A program made the position numbers and the translations under genes. Of a DNA stretch of 64,000 bases, positions 33,062 through 42,117 are shown piece after piece. Position 1 is the stretch's first letter, and every line of letters begins with the position of its first letter. Source of the DNA: Bagarius yarrelli (Eukaryota; Chordata; Actinopteri; Siluriformes; Sisoridae). The stretch spans positions 1,189,001-1,253,000 of the forward strand of contig VCAZ01000001.1 in the NCBI GenBank assembly GCA_005784505.1, in the 5' to 3' direction. A model generated the notes under the pieces. The model did not search any database. It was not told where the DNA came from and saw nothing but the letters and a program-made list of their open reading frames with translations.

Positions 33062-33150
33062 CTAACTGTCACTGTTCCACATGCCGCGTTTTGTATGGAA
33101 AAAGTGTAGAAAGTTCCTCAGATTTATTCGCTCCACGGATAAATGACGGA
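33062..33150 (-). pseudogene. b4galnt3: b4galnt3-like terminal exon remnant
   Basis: Reads VERINLRNFLHFFHTKRGMW then NSDS and TAG (33,064-33,062), matching the family C-terminus. No in-frame acceptor is visible upstream: family B SINE sequence begins near 33,168, and an 11-base near-duplication (CGTCATCTATC, CGTCATTTATC) fills the junction. Confidence 0.75.
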
Positions 33151-33167
33151 TAGATGACGAGATCACA

Positions 33168-33295
33168 TTTACATTTACGGCATTTGGCAGCCGTTCTTAT
33201 CCACAGCGACTTACATTCATCTCTTCTGTACAACTGATCAATTGGAGTGTTAAGGGTCTTGCTCAGGGGCCCAACTGTGCCAACTTGGTAATGTT
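33168..33295 (-). repeat. SINE family B fragment abutting the pseudogene exon
   Basis: Reverse copy with ACATTTACGGCATTTGGCAG, TTCTTATCCACAGCGACTTA, GATCAATTGGAGTGTTAAGG and GCTCAGGGGCCCAACTGTGC. It lies immediately upstream (minus sense) of the terminal exon remnant. Confidence 0.8.
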
Positions 33296-33527
33296 AGTGT
33301 AGGTAAAGAAACATTTTTCCTATATGCAGTTTGTGCTACTTGAATAAGTATTTGTATCCTTTTACGGTTCTCGAATGGGTATCTGACCTGCTTAAGTTTT
33401 ACGGTGTTTATTATAATTCAGTTTTTACATCTCTCAAAAAGGAAATATTAAGAAAAAAAAAAAGAAACAAGCGCTACGAAGGTCTTTTCTGGGGCTTATT
33501 TTACTGAAAGTCTCTGGTATTGCATAC

Positions 33528-33654
33528 CTGTCCAGCAGCTCCCAGTCTTCTCCTCCCCACTTATCTGTGTATTCTTTAACGTTCATGCCTCCAATTCTAT
33601 CCATGTCTGATTTGTAAATCCCCACCAGACCGTAGCCCTCAGTTTCCCAGAAAC
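33528..33654 (-). pseudogene. b4galnt3: b4galnt3-like catalytic exon (WGGED motif)
   Basis: 127 bases, open in frame, with acceptor ACACAG and donor ACAG|GTATGC. It encodes FWETEGYGLVGIYKSDMDRI and WGGEDWELLDR, the signature acceptor/metal region of this glycosyltransferase family. This piece alone shows no lesion. Confidence 0.88.
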
Positions 33655-33962
33655 CTGTGTCACATTAAATAATAGCAGATGCATATTCAGCACAATCACT
33701 TTTAAACAAATCTCGGAGTCTCATGATAGATAAAAGTGTTCCATACTGCCATGATCCTCAAAACCTTTATCAAAACCATGATATGTTAAATAAACTCATT
33801 CCCTATATAACTTGAATAATGTGTTGAAGCTTGTATATTTAAGTTCATATAAGGTACGTCACAAGTGGGTGACATCATCAACCAGGATGATCCTCTGTAC
33901 GAGCCTCTGGATGAGGCAGGTTAAGTAATTGTTAATAAGTAATATTTATGCATTAAAATAAA

Positions 33963-34315
33963 TTCATTCATTCATTTATCTTCTATACTCGCTTATTCCC
34001 TAATTCGGGGTCACAGGGATCTGCTGGAGTCTATCCCATCCGTCTCTGAAAGGGTGAAAGACAGGAGGAGGACACCCTGGACAGGTCGCCAGTCCATCAC
34101 AGGACCACACACACACTCACTCTCACTCCTATGGGCAATTTAGAATCACCAATCAATCTAACATACGTTTTTTGGACTGTGGGAGGAAACCGGAGAACCC
34201 AGAGTAAAACCCACAAATACAGGGAGAACATGTAAACTCCACACAGAAAGACCCCTGCAGGGGAATTCTTGCTATGAGGCACTAGTGCTAACCACCGAGC
34301 CACTGTGCTGCCTCT
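33963..34315 (-). repeat. SINE family A, full length, reverse
   Basis: Tail first: TTCATTCATTTATCTTCTAT, GGATCTGCTGGAGTCTATCC, AGGTCGCCAGTCCATCACAG, the AACCGGAGAACCCAGAGTAA block, CTCCACACAGAAAGACCCCT and head GAGCCACTGTGCTGCC. It lies in an intron of the pseudogene. Confidence 0.85.
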
Positions 34316-34476
34316 CTTTTGTAATTATGTTTATTATATTACTGCTTGTGTTTCACACACTTACACTGCATATTTTGGGTTTTGCTGTCATGCTTTGTGA
34401 TTAGTTTGTTGTGTTAAGTGTTCGGGTTGTTAGATTATTTAATTTTATATAATAAATATATGTGAAATAGGAGTAC

Positions 34477-34620
34477 CTGATGGAGTATGTATTGTTGCTC
34501 CACAATCCAGTCTCATCACAATAGGTTCATATACCATTTTCCCCTGGATAGTGTGTTTACGGATATTGTCAAGTAGTAGTGGATGTGCAGGTCACACAAA
34601 AACAAAATACTGTTTTCATC
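34477..34620 (-). pseudogene. b4galnt3: b4galnt3-like catalytic exon with frameshift
   Basis: 144 bases. It starts DENSILFLCDLHIH in one frame and continues DNIRKHTIQGKMVYEPIVMR and LDCGATIHTPS in another. Between CAC and GAC only 8 bases remain where the family has about 18, so about 10 bases are lost. Acceptor ACCTTAG and donor CAG|GTACTC are kept. Confidence 0.85.
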
Positions 34621-34715
34621 CTAAGGTAAAACAAAAAATGCACATTTGTACTGTGTTAAAGTTTATATGTATATGTTAATACAATTTTTTGAATTGTAAC
34701 GCAAAAAAATCTTAC

Positions 34716-34773
34716 TTTAACAAGATCAATTGCAGTTTGTACAAAATGTCCCCCCAAATTCCTAAACTGGTAG
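34716..34773 (-). pseudogene. b4galnt3: b4galnt3-like catalytic exon, shortened
   Basis: 58 bases: YQFRNLGGHFVQTAIDLVK. Family members have about five more residues here, including an SGNFxRSAG-type segment. Donor AAA|GTAAGA and acceptor GAGCAG fit the neighbouring phases. Confidence 0.75.
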
Positions 34774-34896
34774 CTGCTCAGGTGCCAAAAAAAATTAACA
34801 CATTAAAAATTAAGCAAAAAAATTCCAACCTTCTCATTTAGATATACAATATAGACACTTGTTCATATCTTTTAATTTAGAACATTAGAACCCAAC

Positions 34897-35050
34897 CTTG
34901 GCAGATTCGCGTTTTGCAGTTCCTTTTCTACATCAATATCAGTGCTGTTAAAGTCCACAATGACGACACTGAAGTTTTCATCTCCTGTATCTCGATAGAT
35001 TCTCTCCATTTCTCTGATGAAGTGTTTAACTCATCTTCCCTGGTTTTTAA
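34897..35050 (-). pseudogene. b4galnt3: b4galnt3-like catalytic exon with premature stop
   Basis: 154 bases with acceptor ACAACAG and donor CCAAG|GTTGGG. Reads KNQGR, TGA, VKHFIREMERIYRDTGDENF, SVVIVDFNSTDIDVEKELQN. The stop falls where the family has a conserved Trp (NQxRW), so a single change of TGG to TGA explains it. Confidence 0.87.
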
Positions 35051-35283
35051 CTGTTGTAGTAAAAGGGAAATGCATTCATTGAAGAACTGATTAGTACTAG
35101 AATTTAACAGTTTCCTGTGGTTTGTTGCAAAAATACTACATATTTCTATTAAATGTTACAAACAAAATTGAATTATATTTAATTTATTTTAACAAAGAAA
35201 CGAAAATGTTGTTGGAAAAGAAAATTTAATGAACAACAACAACACACACAACAATAGTAATAATAATAATGATAAGGATGATT

Positions 35284-35310
35284 TCATTCATTCATTCATT
35301 CATTCATTCA
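35284..35310. repeat. (ATTC)n microsatellite
   Basis: Perfect tetranucleotide run. Confidence 0.9.
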
Positions 35311-35359
35311 AGATTTTACCAAAGTAGCACATCTTGATAAACAATTTTAATTTCTATTT

Positions 35360-35760
35360 CATGCAAAAGTGTTAGAGACCAGCTATGATGTATAATTTAG
35401 AGACAGTGCTGAGGACAGCTATGATGTATGGATTAGAGACAGTGGTGAGACCAGCTATGATGTATGGTTTAGAGACAGTGGTTCTGAGGAAGAGACAGGT
35501 GGCAGGGCTGGAAGTAGCAGAGCTGAAGATGTTGTGGTTTTCTTTGGGAGGGACGAGGTTGGACAGGATTAGGAATGAGTTCATCAGGGGGACGACTCAT
35601 GTTAGATGTTTTGGGGAAAAAGTCAGGGAAGCACAGATTGAGGTGGTTTGGACATGTACAGAAGGTACAGGCAGAAGGTAAAGAGGAAGACCAGAGAGGA
35701 GGTATATGGATGCGATAGACGAGGACATGAAGTTAGTGGATGTGGGTGAAGGCTTTTGAG
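35360..35760 (+). mobile_element. Non-LTR retrotransposon 3' ORF fragment
   Basis: The open stretch at 35,385-35,681 contains VAELKMLWFSLGGTRLDRIR and NEFIRGTTHVRCFGEKVREA, resembling the C-terminal end of reverse transcriptase proteins of fish LINEs (RLxVAEMRMLRW...RIRNExIRG). Its first part repeats a unit of about 36 bases three times (CAGCTATGATGTATG). 5' truncated and inactive. Confidence 0.7.
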
Positions 35761-36699
35761 ATGTTATTGTCTATACTGTACATGGATCTACATTATCTTA
35801 CTCTTTACCACAATGTAAATCTACAAAACCTGAATCCATCAATCCCAAAGTAATAAAAAAGGGTTAGGTCATAATTTCTGGAAGTGATACGACCTGTTAT
35901 GCAAGACTAGAATGAGGAAGTGTTTGACAATTAACAAATGACACACCTCAGAAGAATCTTAAAGGATTTATTTATACTTTGTTTTTTAGTAATTCTCCCC
36001 TGCTGATATTGTACGTTTGACCACTGAAAACAAAATAATCAGTCTATAATTTTAATGGCAGGTTTATTCTAACAACAAAAAACATTTTTTGACGGTGGGG
36101 GTGGTGGTGGTGGGGGTGTTATCGGGGCACGGGCAGCTTTCCTCCTCCATCATTATAATCAATACAGTATAAATTATTTAAAGCTGTCTGTTTTGGCAAT
36201 GCCAGGTGAATCAGCATGCAGTCCAGCGACCTCTTGTGGCCATGTGAGGTATAGCAAGAAAGTAGAAAGTGACTTCATTAGTATAGACTAAACCGGTAGT
36301 GATGTCATCACTCACAAGTCTTTTATTCTATGATTATTCGTTAACTTATTAATAGAAATCATTTGGGTTTTTTGTAGTTAAAGATACTTATTTAATGTTA
36401 TTTAGAGTTGCATGTTTATGCTTGCAAATAAAGTGCATATTTTCTTATATTTTATATGTGAGGTTATTTTATAAAGCTGATATCAGAAATTTTTTTGCTT
36501 GAATTAAGTCGCCACCATAAGCATTGGTTAAGTTCACATGTAATAAAATAAGCTGCCTCGTAACCCGAATTTTAGCTCGCAACTCAAAGCAAAAAAAGGT
36601 TAAATGGATTTATATGTAAAAAGGAGTTACAGTATACGTATGTCTATACCGCAGTTCGGCAAAAAAGTTAAGGTACAGCCCTGCACATAAATCACTCAC

Positions 36700-36834
36700 A
36701 AGTGTACATGGTGTATCTTGGGTCTTCTTCGACCATGTCCACATCAGGTTTCGAGACAGGGTCAGGAGGCAGTCTCTGACTAGCTGCTGTCTGAGGGATA
36801 ATATTAATATCCACTGCCTTTAGAGAAGATTCGT
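36700..36834 (-). pseudogene. b4galnt3: b4galnt3-like linker exon
   Basis: 135 bases, open, with acceptor TCTGTGCAG and donor ACTT|GTGAGT. Reads ESSLKAVDINIIPQTAASQR and ends DMVEEDPRYTMYT. IPQTAAS and the DPRxTxY motif match the segment after PA14 in B4GALNT3 as I recall it. Confidence 0.78.
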
Positions 36835-36914
36835 CTGCACAGAAAGAACAAGACAGTGTTGAAACCTTTGAAACCTTAACCACTGGTACTGTTCACTGTC
36901 CGAGTAGTATTATT

Positions 36915-37030
36915 CATAATTCCATCTTCTAAACCCGCTTATTCTCTAATTCGGGGTCACCGGGATCTGCTGGAGTCTATCCCAGCTGTCTCTAAAAGGG
37001 TGAAACGCAGGAGGGGGACACCCTGGACAA
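36915..37030 (-). repeat. SINE family A tail fragment
   Basis: Reverse tail: TTCTCTAATTCGGGGTCACC, GGGATCTGCTGGAGTCTATC and GGGGGACACCCTGGACA. Confidence 0.8.
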
Positions 37031-37149
37031 TTAATTTTTTATATTACTATTAATATATAATTGTTATTATATTATTTAATATAAAGTAGATGATTTAACG
37101 TTTATGGTGGCTATTGTGAGCTTTACTTAATATAACTGTTATAATGGTA

Positions 37150-37328
37150 ATATTTGCCAGACGCCGTTTTCCAGAGCGACTTACATTATTCCCTGTTATA
37201 CAACTGAGCAATTGGGGGTTAGGGGCCTTGCTCAGAGGCCCAGCAGTGGTGGCTTGGTGGTGCTGGGAATTGATCCCAGGTCTTTAAGTTAAAAGTCCAA
37301 CAACTTTAACTTCTGCGCTACACAGTAG
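37150..37328 (-). repeat. SINE family B, reverse
   Basis: TTTTCCAGAGCGACTTACAT, GAGCAATTGGGGGTTAGGGG, GCTCAGAGGCCCAGCAGTGG and a B-box region GGGAATTGATCCCAGG. Confidence 0.85.
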
Positions 37329-37468
37329 CAACTTTAACCTGCTCCTAAAGGTATGACACGTCATACTGACACATCACACTGTACTGTATAAAATATATAC
37401 ATAGCATCAAATTCTGCAGCTCATTTAATAGTGTTGTAATAAAAAACTTTGATGGTGTGAAAACTTAC

Positions 37469-37535
37469 CACTGTAGAGTGACAGAAACTCGGAGTTAATC
37501 ATTTCAAAAGTGCTTTCCAGTTTGTTGAGACGCCA
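37469..37535 (-). pseudogene. b4galnt3: b4galnt3-like exon after the PA14 domain
   Basis: 67 bases, open: WRLNKLESTFEMINSEFLSL then YS. It aligns by eye with the B4GALNT3 segment that starts WRRN. The donor AGTG|GTAAGT joins in phase to the exon at 36,834. Confidence 0.72.
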
Positions 37536-37607
37536 CTTAAATATGTAAAAAAAGGAAAAAATCAGTGAAAAACATCCAATAGGGATTCCCAGTTAGTCAC
37601 ACATACA

Positions 37608-37760
37608 CTATATAACCAAACGCCTGTGGACACCTCACCAGCACCAGTGTTTTACAAAGCTGGAAACACACAGTTGTTTTCTCTGTTATAGGATTACATT
37701 ATTCTTATACTGGAACTAAAAGACTCAAACACTATCCCGGGATTACTAAACCTGTGTGCA
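37608..37760 (+). mobile_element. Tc1-like element fragment
   Basis: It has the terminal-type CACTATATAACCAAACGCCT followed by GTGGACACC, then ACAAAGCTGGAAACACACAG and ATACTGGAACTAAAAGACTC, recalled from the 5' half of fish Tc1-like elements. Confidence 0.55.
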
Positions 37761-37834
37761 GACAAAGATGAATAATGTTTAACTTGCATGATAAATAAGT
37801 GCAATTTAACCACATGGTACTATGTTGTTGTTGT

Positions 37835-38075
37835 TTTTTTTTAAAGCACTTAAAAAGTGCCGCATCACCACGTTCCACCACTTCTGGATATGACAAATCG
37901 TCTTTTTCCACGGGCTCATGGGATGTTTATCGTATGCAGTTAAAAATGTGGGCAGGAGCAGTACTGTTCATGTATTGTAATTTCGCAAACTCAGTTGGGA
38001 AGGAAAGTGTACAGTTTTGGAGTGGGTCCGGTGTGGTATGGTTGGTGTGAAGGAACTCAATGTCAAAATCCCACA
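37835..38075 (+). mobile_element. hAT-like MITE fragment
   Basis: Shares AAAGTGCCGC, CACGTTCCACCACTTC-type, GGCTCATGGGATGTTTATCG and GGGCAGGAGC segments with 30,140-30,285. Confidence 0.55.
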
Positions 38076-38094
38076 TACAGATGTGATAGATCCA

Positions 38095-39095
38095 GCATGT
38101 GTCCCAAAAACTTTTTCTATATACAGCGAGGGAAACAATGATTTGACCACCTGCTGATTTGGCTTGTGTATTTGTGTATTCCAGCATTGTGTATTTATAA
38201 TCTTGTCCTTGACATTATGCTGGAATGGGCTACAAATCATCACCAAGCAGCTTGGTGAGATGGTGACAACAGTTAATGTGATTAGTTGCAAATAGAACAA
38301 ACATGTAATAACAGTCAATCTCCCCTGGTCTGGAGCTCCATACAAGATCTCACCTCGTGGAGTTTAAATGATCATGAGAGGATCTTGTCAATAATCTCAA
38401 AGCAGATGGTACCACAGTCACCAAGAAAACAATTACACTGTGAAGCACTGAAATCCTGCAGCACCCACAAGGTCTCCCTGCTGAGGTAAGCACATGTACA
38501 GAACTATCTAAAGGTTACCAAGGAACATCTAAATGATTCAGAGGAGAACTAGGTGAAAGTGTTGTGGTCAGATGAAAACAAAATCGAGATTTTTTGCCAT
38601 GTTTGGAAAAGGATGCATGCTACCAATGACAACTAGAACACCATCCACACCATCAAACACGGACATGGTAACATTATGTTTTGGGGGTGTTTTGCTGCTA
38701 AGGGGGCAGGACAACTTTACCACATCAAAGGGATGATAGACAGAACCATCTAAATCTTGGGTGAGAATCTCCTCCTCAGCCAGGGCATTGAAAACAGGTC
38801 ATGGATATGTATTTCAGCATGATAATGAGCCGCAACAAAGGATATGGCTCAAAAAGAAGGATATTAAGCTCCTGGTGTGGCCTGGTCAGTCTCCAGACCA
38901 TAATCCCATAGAACATCTGTGAATGGGGCTGAAGGTTCAAGTTGCCAAACATTGACCACATGATTTGGAGAGGAACTGCAAAGAGGATTGGGACAAAACC
39001 CCTTCTGAGAAACCTGATGGCCAACTACAAGAAATGTCTAAACCCAGCAAGGGTTTTGCCATCATAGTACCAGGGGTCAAATACTTAATTTTTTT
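38095..39095 (+). mobile_element. Tc1-like transposon, decayed
   Basis: Left end ATACAGCGAGGGAAACAATG and right end GGTCAAATACTTAA resemble inverted ends. Inside, plus-strand blocks AAATCATCACCAAGCAGCTT, AAGATCTCACCTCGTGGAGT and CCAGACCATAATCCCATAGA match the recalled fish Tc1-like transposase gene (the last is the DPKHT/SPDxNPIE region). The frame is broken many times. It lies exactly where the missing PA14 exons of the pseudogene would be. Confidence 0.8.
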
Positions 39096-39238
39096 TCTCT
39101 AGGACTTTGTTAAAGAATTGTGTTTAAATTACAATTTACTGTATTAATAAGGGTAATTGTTTACACTTAACATGAGTTCTAAGCATAGGAGATAAGTGTG
39201 TGGTGTCTGGTGTGTGTGTGTATGTGTGTGTTACTGAC

Positions 39239-39334
39239 ATGGGAAAACATGGGAAACAAATCATTTTTCCGTAATTGAGCCACGGATCCTCCGCACCAGT
39301 CTTCAAAAATATGCATGTTCACTTGACCCAGAAA
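39239..39334 (-). pseudogene. b4galnt3: b4galnt3-like PA14 domain exon
   Basis: 96 bases, open: FLGQVNMHIFEDWCGGSVAQ, LRKNDLFPMFSH. The FEDWCG motif is typical for B4GALNT3/4. Acceptor GGACAG; the donor is a weak CAT|GTCAGT. Confidence 0.8.
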
Positions 39335-39429
39335 CTGTCCTCATGACAAATGTACATGTCAGTACAAACGTAATATCTTTTATTGAAAATCTGCCATCGG
39401 TACATTTTATTAAATAAGAGTTTTTGCAC

Positions 39430-39465
39430 CTCAGGTTTCCATTTAGGCTGTCCAAGATTTATAAT
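39430..39465 (-). pseudogene. b4galnt3: b4galnt3-like short exon
   Basis: 36 bases with acceptor TTTTCCAG and donor GAG|GTGCAA. Reads IINLGQPKWKPE and joins in phase to the PA14 exon. Confidence 0.6.
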
Positions 39466-39557
39466 CTGGAAAAAAAATATTAAAATCATGAGAATAACAA
39501 AAAAAATGTGTTGTCAATAGATGAATAATGTATTAAAGGAAGAAAACTATACTTCAC

Positions 39558-39601
39558 CCTTAACTCTGCAGACTGTGTGTCTTCATGAATGTCCCAAAAT
39601 T
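39558..39601 (-). pseudogene. b4galnt3: Possible additional b4galnt3-like exon
   Basis: 44 bases with TGTTTTAG acceptor and AGG|GTGAAG donor, reading FWDIHEDTQSAELR. It joins in phase to 39,465, but its 5' phase does not fit the first exon, so an intervening exon would be required. No recalled homology. Confidence 0.3.
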
Positions 39602-39831
39602 CTAAAACACAAATGTCTATGTGTCACCAGATATTGACAATTTATGTGCAATTCCACTTTATTGTTTTTTTTAATTTTCTTTTATTTAATGGGCCAATTG
39701 TGATCATTAATGTTCCTAAGTTTATATTTAATTCAAACAGATCCTTTAACAAAAGCAAATGCCAAAGGATGCAGAATCTTACACAACACAGCTGAAGCTG
39801 AAGTATGGGAAAGTATGTTAAACTAGGGGAA

Positions 39832-40010
39832 GTGGTGGCTCATGGCTAAGGTGTTGGACTACCGACCGGAAGATTGTGGGTTTGATTCTCCAAGCTACCA
39901 CTGTTGGGTCCCCGAACAAAAACCCCCACCCGCTCAGTTGTATAAAAGAGATAAATGTAAGTAGCTCTGAATAAAAACATCTGCCGAATGCTGTAAATGT
40001 TACATCATTA
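39832..40010 (+). repeat. SINE family B, full length
   Basis: Head GGGGAAGTGGTGGCTCATGG, B box GGGTTTGATTCTCC, CCACTGTTGGGTCCCCGAAC, AGTTGTATAAAAGAGATAAA and tail AACATCTGCCGAATGCTGTA. Confidence 0.85.
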
Positions 40011-40554
40011 GCAAGAATAATAGTCACGAATTCATTGATTAGGACTGTACAAAAACTTTTTTTTCTAAATCTGATATCTTTTGATATTCCTGTATTTAAT
40101 AGTACTTTAATAAATGCCTGAATTCCTAACATTTTTCTAGATGTCTAGTCGAAATCTAAGGAAGAGCAATACTATTAATTATCTTTTAATGTCATGAATA
40201 TGGAAGCCTCGTTAAGACACACTCAGACGACAATCCATCAGTCATCAGCATGAATCTGTGATTGACATTAATAGATGGACAGAGGACAACTTCCAGAAAT
40301 CACCGTCAGTAATCATAGTCCACCGTAACATCTGCAGATCCCAACTAAAGCTCCATCATGCAAAAAAAAAGCCATATGTGAACATGATCTAGAAGCGCCG
40401 TCCTGTTCTTCGGGACAAAGCTAATTTAAAACGGTTCTCGTGTCACACAGTCCTCACACATGGTCCTGGGACAGAGACTTGGTGCTTTGGAAATGTAGGT
40501 ATCTCGTTCTAAAAGCATTTCAACACAGCTCGAGTTCGTGTAGGGGCACGCCTT

Positions 40555-40840
40555 CAGATTACTCATGTAACCCTAGGTTTCCTGAGGAAATAAGATGCTG
40601 CGTCAGACACCATGTCCCCAGCATCCCTGCTAACTGCAAGCTTACAGAGATGGTTTGCTGCTCGTGTTTATATAGCATTACTTCCTGGTTGTTACCGTCA
40701 CCTGCCCATGACACAATGCTTTGTGATTGGTCAGATTACACACACGCTTCAGGGCAATGTTTCGAAAAGTTGAGTTCCTAAATTGTTTTGACACAGCATC
40801 TCATTTCTCCTGAAAAACATGGTTACATACAGAACCTAAA
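40555..40840 (+). mobile_element. MITE with TAAC...GTTA-type ends
   Basis: Left ATGTAACCCTAGGTTTCCTG then AGGAAATAAGATGCTGCGTC; right ACACAGCATCTCATTTCTCC then AAACATGGTTACATACAG. The two ends are imperfect inverted repeats. A related segment is nested at 27,143-27,292. Confidence 0.6.
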
Positions 40841-40994
40841 GACGTTTTTTTTTAGCATTCCAGCTTTTTTTCGTTTAAGTATTTGCAAGATAAATGACTG
40901 TCAGTAATGTTTAATAGAGTTACTGGGAGAAAAGTCAGATGGCGTTGCACCTAACAGCATCATGCATTATGTAGTGTTTAGCAGGTTAAAATCT

Positions 40995-41150
40995 GTGTCT
41001 TTTAGAAGCCCGCTGAAGACCAGAAACACCTGGATTCAAGCCCCACCACCGGCAAGTCAACCACTGTTGGGTCCTTGAGCAAGACCCTTAACCCTTCCTG
41101 CTCCAGGGGGCGCTGTATCATAGCTGACCCTGTGCTCTGACCCCCAACTT
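40995..41150 (+). repeat. SINE family B variant
   Basis: Contains GAAGACCAGAAACACCTGGA, TTCAAGCCCCACCACCGGCA, ACCACTGTTGGGTCCTTGAG and CTCCAGGGGGCGCTGTATCA. The related variant at 435-577 is in reverse. Confidence 0.7.
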
Positions 41151-41424
41151 ACTAAGATGAGCTATGCGAAAAATGCATTTTAGACAAAATAAGGGCATTT
41201 AGATTACATTAATTTTCCTGGGGCCCCCACTTGGTTCGCCTCCGGCTTAAAGTTAAATATTAAAACAGATTCTGCCAAAAAAATACTTAAATAATGTAAC
41301 AAAGTGTTATTACTTGGATACGAACTTGAAAAAGCATTTTTAGTTATGTGTGCCATATGCAAGACGTTGCCTCAGGACGCTATAGGAACGCTTCCCTCGT
41401 GACACACTGTTCTGAAGCAAGCGG

Positions 41425-41490
41425 TAGCTCAGTGGTTAAATTGTTTTGACTGATTGGAAGATCGAGGTTTGAGTCCCAGCACCACCAATT
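41425..41490 (+). repeat. SINE family B head fragment
   Basis: GCGGTAGCTCAGTGGTTAAA (A-box region) and GGTTTGAGTCCCAGCACCAC only. Confidence 0.6.
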
Positions 41491-42117
41491 TGCTGCATTC
41501 TAGTGTGTGTTTATGTTGCGTTGCCATAACTTCTGTTATCAGTGTCTGCTGGTTTTCATCCACCGTCAATAAAAGTGTCCTGCACCTGCCATCATTCCAC
41601 ATTCTTGTCTTTTAACTGCAATTTATTGACTTATTGATAATTATTGCACAAAGTCACGCTATGCTATACTTTTGTTGCTTTATTAAAATGAAAGATCAAA
41701 ATATAATGAATGAATATTAGAGAATAAGTCAAAATTAAAACAACATTTTTAAAAATGTGTGTAATAATACAGACCCACAAACCCAACACATTAATTTAAC
41801 ATTATTTTTAGGTAGTTCTGTTTGATAGTTTTTTTTTTTTTTAATAGTTTAAATACATTTTAAAATTTAACGTTATAAATTTATTAAAGTGTTGTTTTTA
41901 AAAACATTGATAAATTTTGTTTCACATATTTTAGGTTGTTGTTTAGTAATTTAAAGAATTTTGTACATTTTAGTGAATTTATATGTGATTTTGTCCACAT
42001 AATGTGAAAATTAATCAAACTTTATGGTTACATACAGAAATATATTAATAATAATAAAAATAATTTCTTTTTATAAAGTATAATTATAATGTACCGCAAA
42101 CCGCAACTCAAACTCAC

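Noticed and set aside
38776..39024. Minus-strand ORF of 82 codons
   Set aside because: Shadow of the plus-strand Tc1-like transposase remnant.
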